Assembly: GCF_947258925.1 (NCBI RefSeq)
Contig: NZ_CAMYKG010000007.1
Location: forward strand, 62,001 to 126,000
Direction of reading: 5' to 3'
Length of the DNA: 64,000 nucleotides
Source: an uncultured Eudoraea sp.
GTDB lineage: Bacteria > Bacteroidota > Bacteroidia > Flavobacteriales > Flavobacteriaceae
Position 1 is the stretch's first letter. Each line of letters begins with the position of its first letter. A program made the position numbers and the translations under genes. The notes under the pieces were generated by a model. That model was not told the DNA's origin. It saw only the letters and a program-made list of their open reading frames with translations, and searched no databases. Positions 17,563-26,313 of the stretch are shown piece after piece.

Positions 17563-17594
17563 CAAAGATAGTTTGAAAATAACAATTTCAACAA
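17563..17594 (-). promoter_or_regulatory. Promoter of the small membrane protein gene
   Basis: Minus strand: TTG (17592-17594), 21-bp spacer, TATCTTTG (17563-17570). Both elements fit the Bacteroidota consensus, and the start codon is 19 bp downstream. Confidence 0.7.
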
Positions 17595-17665
17595 ATCAAA
17601 GGCAAAAAAATATTTAATAGTATAGAAAATGAGGTTTATAACGATCTAAATAAGGCTTCGTATCT

Positions 17666-17673
17666 TATCTTTG
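17666..17673 (+). promoter_or_regulatory. -7 element of fumC
   Basis: TATCTTTG, an exact TAnnTTTG match, ends 21 bp before the ATG at 17695. No TTG at the usual -33 distance. Confidence 0.5.
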
Positions 17674-17694
17674 TAGATACTAAAAAACACTATT

Positions 17695-19092
17695 ATGAGC
17701 TTCCGAATTGAAAAAGACACCATGGGAGAGGTAAAGGTCCCCTCCGATAAATATTGGGGTGCACAAACCGAAAGATCCAGGAATAATTTTAAAATTGGCC
17801 CTCCGGCTTCCATGCCTTTGGATGTGATCATAGGATTCGCATATTTGAAAAAGGCGGCCGCCTATGCCAATTGTGAATTGGGAGTATTGTCCACGGAAAA
17901 AAGGGATCTGATTGCCCGGGTTTGTGATGAAATACTCGCCGGAGAACATGATGACCAATTTCCTCTGGTTATCTGGCAAACTGGTTCCGGTACCCAGAGC
18001 AATATGAATGTCAATGAAGTTATCGCTAATAGAGCACATGAATTGGCAGGAAAAGTAATTGGCGAAGGAGAGAAAACAATACAACCAAATGATGACGTAA
18101 ATAAATCGCAATCCTCCAATGATACGTTTCCAACAGGAATGCATATTGCCATTTATAAGAAGATACTTGAGGTTACTATTCCCGGTTTAAATCAATTGCG
18201 AGACACACTCAATGAAAAAGCGACCGCATTTAATGATGTAGTTAAAATTGGACGAACACATTTAATGGATGCAACGCCTTTAACACTGGGACAGGAGTTT
18301 TCTGGTTATGTTTCTCAAATAGACCATGGGATAAAGGCTCTTAAGAATACTTTGAGTCATTTATCTGAGCTGGCATTAGGTGGTACTGCGGTGGGCACAG
18401 GTTTAAATACCCCTAAAGGCTATGATGTTTTAGTAGCAAAATATATCTCGGAATTTACCGGCTTCGATTTTATAACGGCCCCTAACAAGTTTGAAGCCCT
18501 TGCCTCCCATGATGCATTGGTTGAAAGTCACGGTGCTTTAAAACAACTGGCTGTTTCACTAAATAAAATTGCAAATGATATTAGAATGATGGCTTCCGGA
18601 CCTAGATCAGGTATAGGGGAAATCATAATTCCTTCTAATGAACCCGGAAGCTCCATAATGCCAGGTAAGGTCAACCCAACCCAATGCGAAGCCCTTACCA
18701 TGGTTTGCGCACAAGTAATGGGTAATGATGTGGCAGTAACTATAGGAGGTACACAGGGGCATTATGAGTTAAATGTATTTAAGCCTGTAATGGCCGCCAA
18801 CGTATTACAATCTGCCCAACTTTTGGGTGATGCAGCAGTTAGTTTTGACGTTAATTGCGCTGTGGGCATTGAACCAAATCATGAGGTGATAAAGGAATTA
18901 TTGAATAATTCACTGATGCTGGTAACCGCCCTAAATACAAAAATTGGGTACTACAAAGCTGCAGAAATAGCGAATACAGCGCATAAGAACGGAACCACTT
19001 TAAAAGAAGAAGCCGTTAATCTGGGCTATGTTTCGGCCGAAGAATATGATGAATGGGTTAAGCCGGAAGAGATGGTAGGAGGTTTAAAATAA
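17695..19092 (+). CDS. fumC: Class II fumarate hydratase
   Basis: Fumarate to L-malate in the TCA cycle, cytoplasmic, iron-independent tetramer. 465 aa, normal length. Signature [11 protein letters not shown] (318-328) has the G that marks fumarases rather than the A of aspartases; [14 protein letters not shown] (about 99-112) and [16 protein letters not shown] (about 185-200) complete the active site. Monocistronic: -7 box immediately upstream, strong terminator at 19141. Confidence 0.96.
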   Translation: MSFRIEKDTMGEVKVPSDKYWGAQTERSRNNFKIGPPASMPLDVIIGFAYLKKAAAYANCELGVLSTEKRDLIARVCDEILAGEHDDQFPLVIWQTGSGTQSNMNVNEVIANRAHELAGKVIGEGEKTIQPNDDVNKSQSSNDTFPTGMHIAIYKKILEVTIPGLNQLRDTLNEKATAFNDVVKIGRTHLMDATPLTLGQEFSGYVSQIDHGIKALKNTLSHLSELALGGTAVGTGLNTPKGYDVLVAKYISEFTGFDFITAPNKFEALASHDALVESHGALKQLAVSLNKIANDIRMMASGPRSGIGEIIIPSNEPGSSIMPGKVNPTQCEALTMVCAQVMGNDVAVTIGGTQGHYELNVFKPVMAANVLQSAQLLGDAAVSFDVNCAVGIEPNHEVIKELLNNSLMLVTALNTKIGYYKAAEIANTAHKNGTTLKEEAVNLGYVSAEEYDEWVKPEEMVGGLK

Positions 19093-19140
19093 TTTAAGCT
19101 CCCTGCAGCTAAATTATATGGGTTTATTTTTAATCCAATA

Positions 19141-19173
19141 AAAAAGGGTCAATCCGAAGATTGACCCTTTTTT
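19141..19173. terminator. Bidirectional terminator after fumC
   Basis: AAAAAGGGTCAAT, loop CCGAAG, ATTGACCCTTTTT: a 13-bp perfect stem with A and T runs at the ends, shared by fumC and the converging gene that ends at 19192. Confidence 0.92.
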
Positions 19174-19191
19174 GGTAATGGATAGTGTTTA

Positions 19192-20079
19192 TTACTTTAA
19201 AGTGAACTTAGAAGTTCCTAATAATTTAAGTTTGTCATCGTAAACGTTTACCATGTAATTTCCTTTTTGGAAGTCACCGGAAGGCTTGTTTATGAAATCA
19301 CATACATCCAAATCATTATTTTCATAATAGAAGTCAGTTTCTTTGCTATAAGATACAGAGGCGCCATCTTCGCTAGATTTTGTGTTTCCTCCTCCTAAAA
19401 CATTACCCTGAGGATCTAAAACCTCAACAAGAAATTGTCTATCTCCTGCTTCAGCAATCACGTTATCGGCAACGGTAAAACAAATTTTAAATTTGTCTGT
19501 GCTTTTAGCCCTTGATGTAGATACCAGTTTACCATTGTTTCGCTCTTTTACTGCATCAACAGTAAATGAAGATAAATTTAAGGCAGAACCTCTTTCAACG
19601 GCATCGGCAAGCTGCGTATTTTGCACTACCAATGAATCGTTGAAAACAGTTTGTTTTTCTAACTCAACAAAAGTACTATCCCTTTCCATGGCAATTAATG
19701 TATTTGACTTGGTCAAAGAATCTACCTGACGCAACAATTGCTCTCTTTCCTGCTTAAGAACATTTACCTGCCTTCTGTATCTGGATAAAGAAGCAATATC
19801 AGCCTTCATAGTCTTAACAGAATCAATGTACTTGGCAATTCTATCCCTTGCACTTACTAATTCTTCATTCGTAGCATTACTTTCCAGGATCGCTTTGTCG
19901 TATTCAGACTTTAAGCTATTCAAATCTTCAACTACAAGATCTTTTTCCTGAGTAAGTGCTGTAGTGGTCTTTTTCTTATCCTGGTAAAGACTAACAGTGT
20001 AAATAATAGTCCCTAAAAGAACTACAGCCAGTAGACCAGCTATTACTTTTAATCCGTTGTTACTTTTTGTTTCAGTCAT
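19192..20079 (-). CDS. Membrane-anchored coiled-coil protein, unknown function
   Basis: 295 aa: short cytoplasmic start, one membrane segment (about 11-31, VIAGLLAVVLLGTIIYTVSL), a long heptad-rich coiled coil (about 35-165) and a C-terminal beta-rich domain (about 175-295) with DRQFLVEVLDPQGNVLGGG and GNYMVNVYDDKLKLLG. The layout suggests a periplasmic coiled coil with a small Ig-like end domain. Homologues in flavobacteria are often labelled chromosome segregation protein because of the coiled coil alone; nothing here supports that. Monocistronic, with a shared terminator after it. Confidence 0.8.
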   Translation of the reverse strand: MTETKSNNGLKVIAGLLAVVLLGTIIYTVSLYQDKKKTTTALTQEKDLVVEDLNSLKSEYDKAILESNATNEELVSARDRIAKYIDSVKTMKADIASLSRYRRQVNVLKQEREQLLRQVDSLTKSNTLIAMERDSTFVELEKQTVFNDSLVVQNTQLADAVERGSALNLSSFTVDAVKERNNGKLVSTSRAKSTDKFKICFTVADNVIAEAGDRQFLVEVLDPQGNVLGGGNTKSSEDGASVSYSKETDFYYENNDLDVCDFINKPSGDFQKGNYMVNVYDDKLKLLGTSKFTLK

Positions 20080-20246
20080 GATGTAAATATTAATTAAGCT
20101 TTTTTACTTTTAACAGTATTTGTTTGTATCAGTCTATATACGGTATAGATCTGCTTTTAGATTTTTATTTAGAAAAAATAATTCAATTACTTTGGGTTAT
20201 TTGGGCATAAGCTTAACTTTAATAATGATAAAACAGAACCCTGTTC

Positions 20247-20711
20247 ATGTCCCTGAAAATTATTCCTTTTAAACCTGAGTTATCAATATACTTCAGAGAT
20301 CTGAATCTATCCTGGCTGGAAAAGTACTTTTATGTTGAACCCAAAGATGCTGAACTACTTGAAAATTGCAAAAGCAGCATAATCGACAAAGGGGGTTATA
20401 TTTTCTTTGCGGAGATGGACTTAAAAATTGTAGGATGCTATTCGATGATAAAGCTGCAGGATTCCGTATACGAACTTGGTAAAATGGCTGTTGATGAGAC
20501 TTGCCAGGGAAAAAAAATTGGACAAAAGCTTTTGGCACATGGAATTGCTTTTGCTAAAAGCCAAAATTGGAAACACTTACTTTTATATTCAAATACTATC
20601 CTGAAGCCTGCTATTTATATCTATAAAAAATTTGGGTTTAGAGAAGTGGTTATGGAAAAAGATACACCCTATGCAAGAAGCAATATAAAAATGCAACTTG
20701 ATTTATTTTAG
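20247..20711 (+). CDS. GNAT family N-acetyltransferase
   Basis: 154-aa acetyl-CoA-dependent transferase. The beta4 strand VYELGKMAVDETCQGKKIG leads into the acetyl-CoA loop (QGKKIGQKLL, about 91-100), and YIYKKFGFREV (about 125-135) is the usual C-terminal motif. The substrate cannot be told. Alone on its strand between the coiled-coil gene and the lipoprotein hydrolase gene, 51 bp before the latter. Confidence 0.85.
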   Translation: MSLKIIPFKPELSIYFRDLNLSWLEKYFYVEPKDAELLENCKSSIIDKGGYIFFAEMDLKIVGCYSMIKLQDSVYELGKMAVDETCQGKKIGQKLLAHGIAFAKSQNWKHLLLYSNTILKPAIYIYKKFGFREVVMEKDTPYARSNIKMQLDLF

Positions 20712-20762
20712 TAAATTATTGAATATCTTTATTCCACATAGAATAACCTTAACTGTCATGTC

Positions 20763-21569
20763 ATGAAGAATTTAAGAATTCCAATCATAACAATTTGTAT
20801 TTTGTTTCTAATAGGATGTAAAGAAAAGTCAAAATCAGCATCTAATCTGAATCCAAAAGCGCAACATAGTGACCCAGTAGCGCTGACTGTACCTCAATCC
20901 GAAATTGAAATAATTCCTGTTGCTCACGCAACAGCAATTCTGGAGTGGAATGACATTACCGTCTACATTGACCCCGTTGGGGGTGCCGGCGCATTTAAAA
21001 ACCAAAAGCAACCAGATTTAATTCTGATCACAGATCTGCATGGCGATCATTTAAGTGTGGAAACCCTTGAGGGCTTAAATACCTCCAATGCCAAGATTAT
21101 GGTTCCTAAAGCTGTTGCAGACGAAATCCCTTCCAAGTTTACACCTCAAATAGATGTTTTAAATAATGGGGATTCAAAAGAACGATTCGGCATTACCGTT
21201 GAAGCCATCCCTATGTACAATTTAAGGGAAGAAGCTAAATCATTTCATGTAAAAGGGAGGGGGAATGGTTATGTCTTAAATATGGGAAGTCAACGCATAT
21301 ATTTTTCGGGTGACACGGAAGATATCCCTGAAATGCGGGCATTAAAAAATATTGACAAGGCCTTTGTATGTATGAATCTTCCTTATACAATGACTGAAGA
21401 AAGCGCTGCAAATGCAGTAATTGAATTTAAACCAAAAGAAGTTTACCCTTATCATTACCGCGGGAGGCCGGATGTTAGCGATGTCCATAAATTTAAAGAC
21501 TTGGTAAACAAGGGAAATCCGGAAATTAAGGTGATACAGCTAGACTGGTATCCCAATGATGATTTTTAA
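20763..21569 (+). CDS. MBL-fold metallo-hydrolase lipoprotein (UlaG-like)
   Basis: 268 aa with a lipobox LIGC (C19), so exported and lipid-anchored. Metallo-beta-lactamase fold: HATAILEW and VYIDPVGG at the start, then TDLHGDHLS for the HxHxDH motif, SGDTED and a late YPYHYRG histidine. The first histidine of HxHxDH is an aspartate (D-L-H-G-D-H), so the metal site is altered; I recall the same change in related Bacteroidota lipoproteins. Function unknown. Convergent with ettA, only 15 bp apart, without a visible terminator. Confidence 0.85.
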   Translation: MKNLRIPIITICILFLIGCKEKSKSASNLNPKAQHSDPVALTVPQSEIEIIPVAHATAILEWNDITVYIDPVGGAGAFKNQKQPDLILITDLHGDHLSVETLEGLNTSNAKIMVPKAVADEIPSKFTPQIDVLNNGDSKERFGITVEAIPMYNLREEAKSFHVKGRGNGYVLNMGSQRIYFSGDTEDIPEMRALKNIDKAFVCMNLPYTMTEESAANAVIEFKPKEVYPYHYRGRPDVSDVHKFKDLVNKGNPEIKVIQLDWYPNDDF

Positions 21570-21584
21570 TAGAATTCCGAAAAT

Positions 21585-23276
21585 CTAACGGATTAACTTT
21601 TTATATTTTATTCTTTTAGGCATAATATCCGCACCTAATCGTTTCTTTTTGTTTTCTTCATATTCTGTGAAGGAACCATCAAAAAAATACACCTGGGAAT
21701 CACCTTCAAAGGCCAGAATATGAGTGCAAATTCTATCGAGAAACCAGCGGTCATGCGAAATTACAACGGCGCATCCTGCAAAATTTTCCAATCCCTCCTC
21801 CAATGCCCGTAGTGTATTAACATCCAAGTCATTAGTTGGCTCATCCAGCAACAAAACGTTTCCTTCCTCCTTTAAGGTCATGGCCAGATGCAACCTGTTC
21901 CGTTCTCCTCCGGAAAGCATGTTTACCTTTTTATTTTGTTCACTCCCCGAAAAATTAAATCGACTTAAATATGCCCTGGAATTGACCTGCCTTCCCCCCA
22001 TCATTACCAATTCCTGGCTATCGCTAAAGTTTTCCCAGATAGATTTATCTTTTTGAATATTGGAATGACTTTGATCTACATAGGCTATTTTGGCCGTGTC
22101 GCCAACAATAAATTCACCTTTGTCCGGTTCAATCTCACCCATAATCATTTTAAAAATAGTTGTCTTACCAGCCCCATTCGGTCCTATTACCCCAACTATG
22201 CCTGCTTGTGGCAATTTAAAATTTAAATTTTCATATAATAATTTGTCTCCAAAGGCCTTGCTAACATCCTTGGCTTCAATGACATTTGTCCCAAGTCGGG
22301 GACCATTTGGGATATAGATTTCCAACTTTTCATCAAGCTGTTTTTGATCCTGACTTAACAATTTGTCATAATTCTTAAGTCTGGCTTTTTGCTTGGCCTG
22401 GCGCCCTTTTGCACCCTGTCGTACCCAGTCTAGCTCCCTTTCCAGTGTTTTTTGTCTTTTAGAGGCCTGTTTGCTCTCAAGTGCCAGTCTTTTCGCTTTC
22501 TGATCCAGCCAACTGCTGTAATTCCCTTTCCATGGAATCCCCTCTCCCCTATCCAGCTCAAGTATCCACCCTGCCACGTTATCCAGAAAATAACGGTCGT
22601 GAGTAACCGCTATAACCGTTCCTTTATATTGGGCAAGATGGTGTTCCAACCAATGAACAGATTCAGCATCTAAATGGTTTGTAGGCTCATCCAGCAACAA
22701 AATATCGGGTTCCTGCAAAAGTAATCTGCACAAAGCCACCCTTCTGCGTTCTCCTCCTGAGAGCACAGCTATTTTCTTGTCGGCTTCGGGAGTTCGCAAA
22801 GCATCCATAGCTATTTCGAGTTTGGTATCTAACTCCCAGGCATTCGAAGCATCTATTTTATCCTGCAGAACAGCTTGTTTGTCCATTAATTTCTGCATTT
22901 TATCTGCATCCTCATAGACTTCAGGCAGCCCAAACATATCATTAATTTTGTTGTATTCATCAAGGATAGCCACCGTTTCCGAAACGCCCTCCTTAACTAT
23001 TTCCAGTACGGTTTTATTTTCATCAAGTATGGGTTCCTGCTCAAGGTAACCCACTTTATAACCAGGTGAAAACACCACATCACCCTGATAATTTTTGTCT
23101 GCCCCTGCAATTATTCTCAACAGTGTGGACTTACCTGAACCATTAAGTCCAAGTATGCCTATTTTGGCTCCATAAAAAAAGCTCAAATAAATATTTTTAA
23201 GGACAGGAGTATTTGCGTTTTTGTAGGTTTTGGTAACCCCGGACATAGAGAAAATTACCTTCTTATCGTCAGACAT
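21585..23276 (-). CDS. ettA: Energy-dependent translational throttle protein EttA (ABC-F)
   Basis: 563-aa cytoplasmic ABC-F ATPase that acts on the ribosomal E site and gates entry into elongation according to ATP/ADP. Two complete cassettes: Walker A GLNGSGKST (43-51) and GPNGAGKTT, signatures LSGGERRRVAL and LSGGERNRLHL, Walker B LLLDEPTNHLD and LLLDEPTNDLD. Between them is the arm and P-site tether linker (about 245-320) rich in Lys, Arg and Gln. The start (MSDDKKVIFSMSGVTKTYKN) and length match EttA. Both ATP sites look intact, unlike in the second ABC-F protein of this window. Confidence 0.94.
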   Translation of the reverse strand: MSDDKKVIFSMSGVTKTYKNANTPVLKNIYLSFFYGAKIGILGLNGSGKSTLLRIIAGADKNYQGDVVFSPGYKVGYLEQEPILDENKTVLEIVKEGVSETVAILDEYNKINDMFGLPEVYEDADKMQKLMDKQAVLQDKIDASNAWELDTKLEIAMDALRTPEADKKIAVLSGGERRRVALCRLLLQEPDILLLDEPTNHLDAESVHWLEHHLAQYKGTVIAVTHDRYFLDNVAGWILELDRGEGIPWKGNYSSWLDQKAKRLALESKQASKRQKTLERELDWVRQGAKGRQAKQKARLKNYDKLLSQDQKQLDEKLEIYIPNGPRLGTNVIEAKDVSKAFGDKLLYENLNFKLPQAGIVGVIGPNGAGKTTIFKMIMGEIEPDKGEFIVGDTAKIAYVDQSHSNIQKDKSIWENFSDSQELVMMGGRQVNSRAYLSRFNFSGSEQNKKVNMLSGGERNRLHLAMTLKEEGNVLLLDEPTNDLDVNTLRALEEGLENFAGCAVVISHDRWFLDRICTHILAFEGDSQVYFFDGSFTEYEENKKKRLGADIMPKRIKYKKLIR

Positions 23277-23368
23277 AAACTTAATATGTTTTTTGAATAC
23301 TAATAATAAACCAACAAGTCATTAAACCCGTTGATAACTAAAGAACTTTAGAGATAACTAAGAGGGGT

Positions 23369-23551
23369 TCAAACCCTCCCTTTTAATGCGTTAAAAACCC
23401 AGGCAATAGCAAAGAAACCAATACCTACAGAAGCAAATCCCCACCCGGCTACATCGTCGTAGCGAAATGCGCCCAGGGCAATTAGCCCGAAGCCTACAAA
23501 AATCATTATAAAAGTAGCCCATGCAAGGACTGTATTCTTGTTCATTCCCAT
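23369..23551 (-). CDS. Small membrane protein, CAL67264-like family
   Basis: 60 aa with two hydrophobic segments (about 8-28 and 37-55) joined by FRYDDVAGWG. MNKNTVLAWATFIMIFVGFG resembles the short flavobacterial family that I remember as CAL67264; that match is from memory. The start is either the first ATG or MNKNT two codons later. A pyrimidine/purine inverted repeat lies over its stop codon but has no T run. Function unknown; it lies downstream of the oxidoreductase gene by 70 bp on the same strand. Confidence 0.75.
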   Translation of the reverse strand: MGMNKNTVLAWATFIMIFVGFGLIALGAFRYDDVAGWGFASVGIGFFAIAWVFNALKGRV

Positions 23552-23621
23552 GATAGTTTGTTTAGTTTGGTCTTCAAATATCGGAAATTTTAGAAGATTA
23601 TTTCAAAGTAATTACTAAAGA

Positions 23622-24605
23622 TTATTGTTCAAAAGGAAAGACAACCTCTGTTTGTTTTCTAATCTCGTCCATGATGCGAATTAAATCAGTCGTATGCTTT
23701 AAAGACCATAAGCTACTTTCCTTCTGACCCTTATTTAAACATTTATGAACTTCTTCTATTTCATATTCATAACCCTTTCCTCTGGTGGATAATTCTATAT
23801 TTTCGATTTCATTATTCTTTTCAATGGAATACCCTTGTGCTTCATGCCATCTGGGAGGTAAATAAATGTTGCCCATTGTTCCGGAAATCTCTGCTTTCAT
23901 TTCTGAATTCGAGTTGAGTCCGCTATACAAAATTGCCTGAGCATTTGAATATTCGAAAATTAAAGAGGTTTGAATATCAACTCCTGTTCTATGCTTTTTG
24001 GAAGAAGCCAGAATCTTTTCGGGATAACCTAATACGAGATATGCCAGGAAAATTGGATAAATCCCTATATCCAGAAGTGAACCTCCGGCAAGTAAAGGAT
24101 TAAGAAGCCGACCTTCCGGATTTCTATCCAGTGCATAAAAAGCAAAATCTGCATTTAGATAGGATATCTCTCCTATTAAGCCATCATCAATCAATTCTTT
24201 TACTTTCCGGATGGCAGGATTAAACCTGCTCCATAAGGCCTCCATCAAAAAAACATCATTTTCCCGAGCTGCTGCGATCATCCCTTCTACTTCAGCACTA
24301 TTGACCCCCATTGGTTTTTCACAAAGTACATTGCACCCGGAATTCATGGCCCTTATGCTCAATTCAGCATGGGAAGTATGGGGCGTGGCTATGTAAACTA
24401 CATCTACATCGTCACTATTAAATAACTCATCATAGCTGCCAAAGGCCAATTTGGCATTATTCAATTCACGAAAACGTTCCGCTTTTCTAATATCTCTTGA
24501 GGCAACCGCTACCAGTTCACCATCAGGAACCAGATTTAAATCATGGACAAATTTTTGGGCAATATTACCCAGTCCGACTATTCCCCACCGAATTTTTTCT
24601 TTCAT
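23622..24605 (-). CDS. Gfo/Idh/MocA family NAD(P)-dependent oxidoreductase
   Basis: 327 aa from the ATG at 24605 (MKEKIRWGIVGLGNIAQKF); an upstream ATG would add 11 residues. A Rossmann dinucleotide motif GLGNIA (about 10-15), then YIATPHTSHAELSIRAM and CEKPMGVNSAE carry the conserved EKP lysine. C-terminal half is the usual open beta sheet (GGSLLDIGIYPIF). Family members oxidise or reduce sugars, inositols or dihydrodiols; the trans-dihydrodiol dehydrogenase-like subgroup is the closest I can name. Substrate unknown. Confidence 0.88.
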   Translation of the reverse strand: MKEKIRWGIVGLGNIAQKFVHDLNLVPDGELVAVASRDIRKAERFRELNNAKLAFGSYDELFNSDDVDVVYIATPHTSHAELSIRAMNSGCNVLCEKPMGVNSAEVEGMIAAARENDVFLMEALWSRFNPAIRKVKELIDDGLIGEISYLNADFAFYALDRNPEGRLLNPLLAGGSLLDIGIYPIFLAYLVLGYPEKILASSKKHRTGVDIQTSLIFEYSNAQAILYSGLNSNSEMKAEISGTMGNIYLPPRWHEAQGYSIEKNNEIENIELSTRGKGYEYEIEEVHKCLNKGQKESSLWSLKHTTDLIRIMDEIRKQTEVVFPFEQ

Positions 24606-24684
24606 AATGTCCTGTTGAATTTCGCTAAAGTTAATCAATATTACTCCTTATCTTTAACCCAATCAAAGAAACGCTATTTAAACT

Positions 24685-26313
24685 ATGGATATCAACTTCA
24701 ATAAGAACGAAGATCGAAATAAATTACTGGCATCAGAGCTAAAGAAAAGGCTAACCAAGGTAAAATTGGGCGGAGGTAAAGTTCGACTGGATAAGCAACA
24801 TGCCTTAGGTAAAATGTCTGCAAGAGAGCGAATAGATTATTTGTTGGATAACAGTAGTAAGTCCATAGAAATTGGTGCTTTTGCAGGAGATGATATGTAC
24901 AAAGAACATGGCGGATGCCCTTCTGGCGGAGTTGTAGTGAAAATAGGTTTCATAAAAGGCAGGCAATGTATTGTTGTCGCAAATGATGCGACAGTAAAAG
25001 CGGGAGCCTGGTTCCCGATTACGGCTAAGAAAAACCTAAGAGCTCAGGAAATTTCTATAGAGAACAAGCTGCCTATAATTTATTTGGTAGATAGTGCAGG
25101 CGTTTATCTACCTATGCAAGATAAAATTTTCCCGGATAAAGAACATTTTGGCCGGATTTTCAGGAATAATGCCATAATGAGCAGCATGGGTATTGTGCAA
25201 ATTTCAGCTATTATGGGAAGTTGTGTTGCAGGTGGTGCATATTTACCTATTATGAGTGATGAAGCCTTAATAGTCAATAAGACGGGCAGTATCTTCTTGG
25301 CCGGCAGTTATTTAGTAAAGGCGGCCATCGGAGAAGACATTGACAATGAAACACTTGGAGGGGCTGAGACCCATAGTGAAATTAGCGGAGTTACAGATTA
25401 TAAGGCCAAAGATGATAAAGATGCACTGGATACCATTAAAAACTTGATTGATAAGATAGGTGATCCAAAAATTGCAGGTTTTAATAGGAAAAAACCTATT
25501 AAGCCCAAAAGCAAGGAAGAAGATATCTATGGTATATTACCCGGGTCCAGGACAGAGCAATACGATATGCTGGAAATTATCCATCGCCTTGTGGATAATT
25601 CTGAATTTCAACAGTATAAAGAGGGTTTTGGTAAAACAATTCTAACTGGTTACGCTCGCATTGACGGTTGGTCTGTGGGCATTGTTGCCAACCAGCGAAA
25701 AGTGGTAAAGACGAAGAAAGGAGAAATGCGATTCGGCGGTGTTATTTATTCAGATTCAGCCGATAAGGCTACAAGATTTATTGCTAATTGCAATCAAAAG
25801 AAAGTACCTCTTGTTTTCCTGCAGGATGTAACGGGGTTTATGGTAGGCAGTAAAAGTGAACACGGTGGCATTATTAAAGACGGAGCCAAAATGGTAAATG
25901 CGGTTAGCAACTCTGTTGTTCCTAAATTTACAGTAATAATAGGGAATAGCTATGGAGCCGGAAATTATGCCATGTGTGGAAAAGCATACGATCCAAGACT
26001 CATTGTGGCATGGCCCAGTGCCGAACTTGCTGTAATGAGTGGTAATTCTGCAGCTAAAGTTTTACTTCAAATTGAAAAGGCCTCTTTAAAAAAGAAAGGT
26101 GAGGAAATATCTTCAGAGAAAGAAGCCGAACTCTTTAGTAAGATAAAGAAGCGTTATGATAATCAGATCTCACCTTATTATGCTGCCGCTCACTTATGGA
26201 CTGATGCAATCATAGACCCGTTAGAAACGCGTAATTGGATTTCCATGGGAATTGAAGCAGCAAACCATGCCCCTATTGAAAAGGCATTTAATATGGGGGT
26301 ATTGCAGGTTTAG
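24685..26313 (+). CDS. Acyl-CoA carboxylase beta (carboxyltransferase) subunit
   Basis: 542-aa carboxyltransferase that moves CO2 from carboxybiotin to an acyl-CoA (propionyl-, methylcrotonyl- or acetyl-CoA type). It has both crotonase-fold halves: N-terminal GKMSARERIDYLLD (about 47-60), VDSAGVYLP, GSCVAGGAYLP oxyanion loops, and C-terminal FLQDVTGFMVG and GNSYGAGNYAMCGKAY. Methylcrotonyl-CoA carboxylase subunits look most similar to my eye. The biotin-carrying alpha subunit is not adjacent. Its last 4 bp overlap the convergent M24 peptidase gene. Confidence 0.9.
   Translation: MDINFNKNEDRNKLLASELKKRLTKVKLGGGKVRLDKQHALGKMSARERIDYLLDNSSKSIEIGAFAGDDMYKEHGGCPSGGVVVKIGFIKGRQCIVVANDATVKAGAWFPITAKKNLRAQEISIENKLPIIYLVDSAGVYLPMQDKIFPDKEHFGRIFRNNAIMSSMGIVQISAIMGSCVAGGAYLPIMSDEALIVNKTGSIFLAGSYLVKAAIGEDIDNETLGGAETHSEISGVTDYKAKDDKDALDTIKNLIDKIGDPKIAGFNRKKPIKPKSKEEDIYGILPGSRTEQYDMLEIIHRLVDNSEFQQYKEGFGKTILTGYARIDGWSVGIVANQRKVVKTKKGEMRFGGVIYSDSADKATRFIANCNQKKVPLVFLQDVTGFMVGSKSEHGGIIKDGAKMVNAVSNSVVPKFTVIIGNSYGAGNYAMCGKAYDPRLIVAWPSAELAVMSGNSAAKVLLQIEKASLKKKGEEISSEKEAELFSKIKKRYDNQISPYYAAAHLWTDAIIDPLETRNWISMGIEAANHAPIEKAFNMGVLQV

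Noticed and set aside
23360-23385. GGGGTTCAAACCC, like a tRNA T-arm
   Set aside because: No cloverleaf partners around it; it is the stop-codon region of a small membrane protein gene and simply an inverted repeat.
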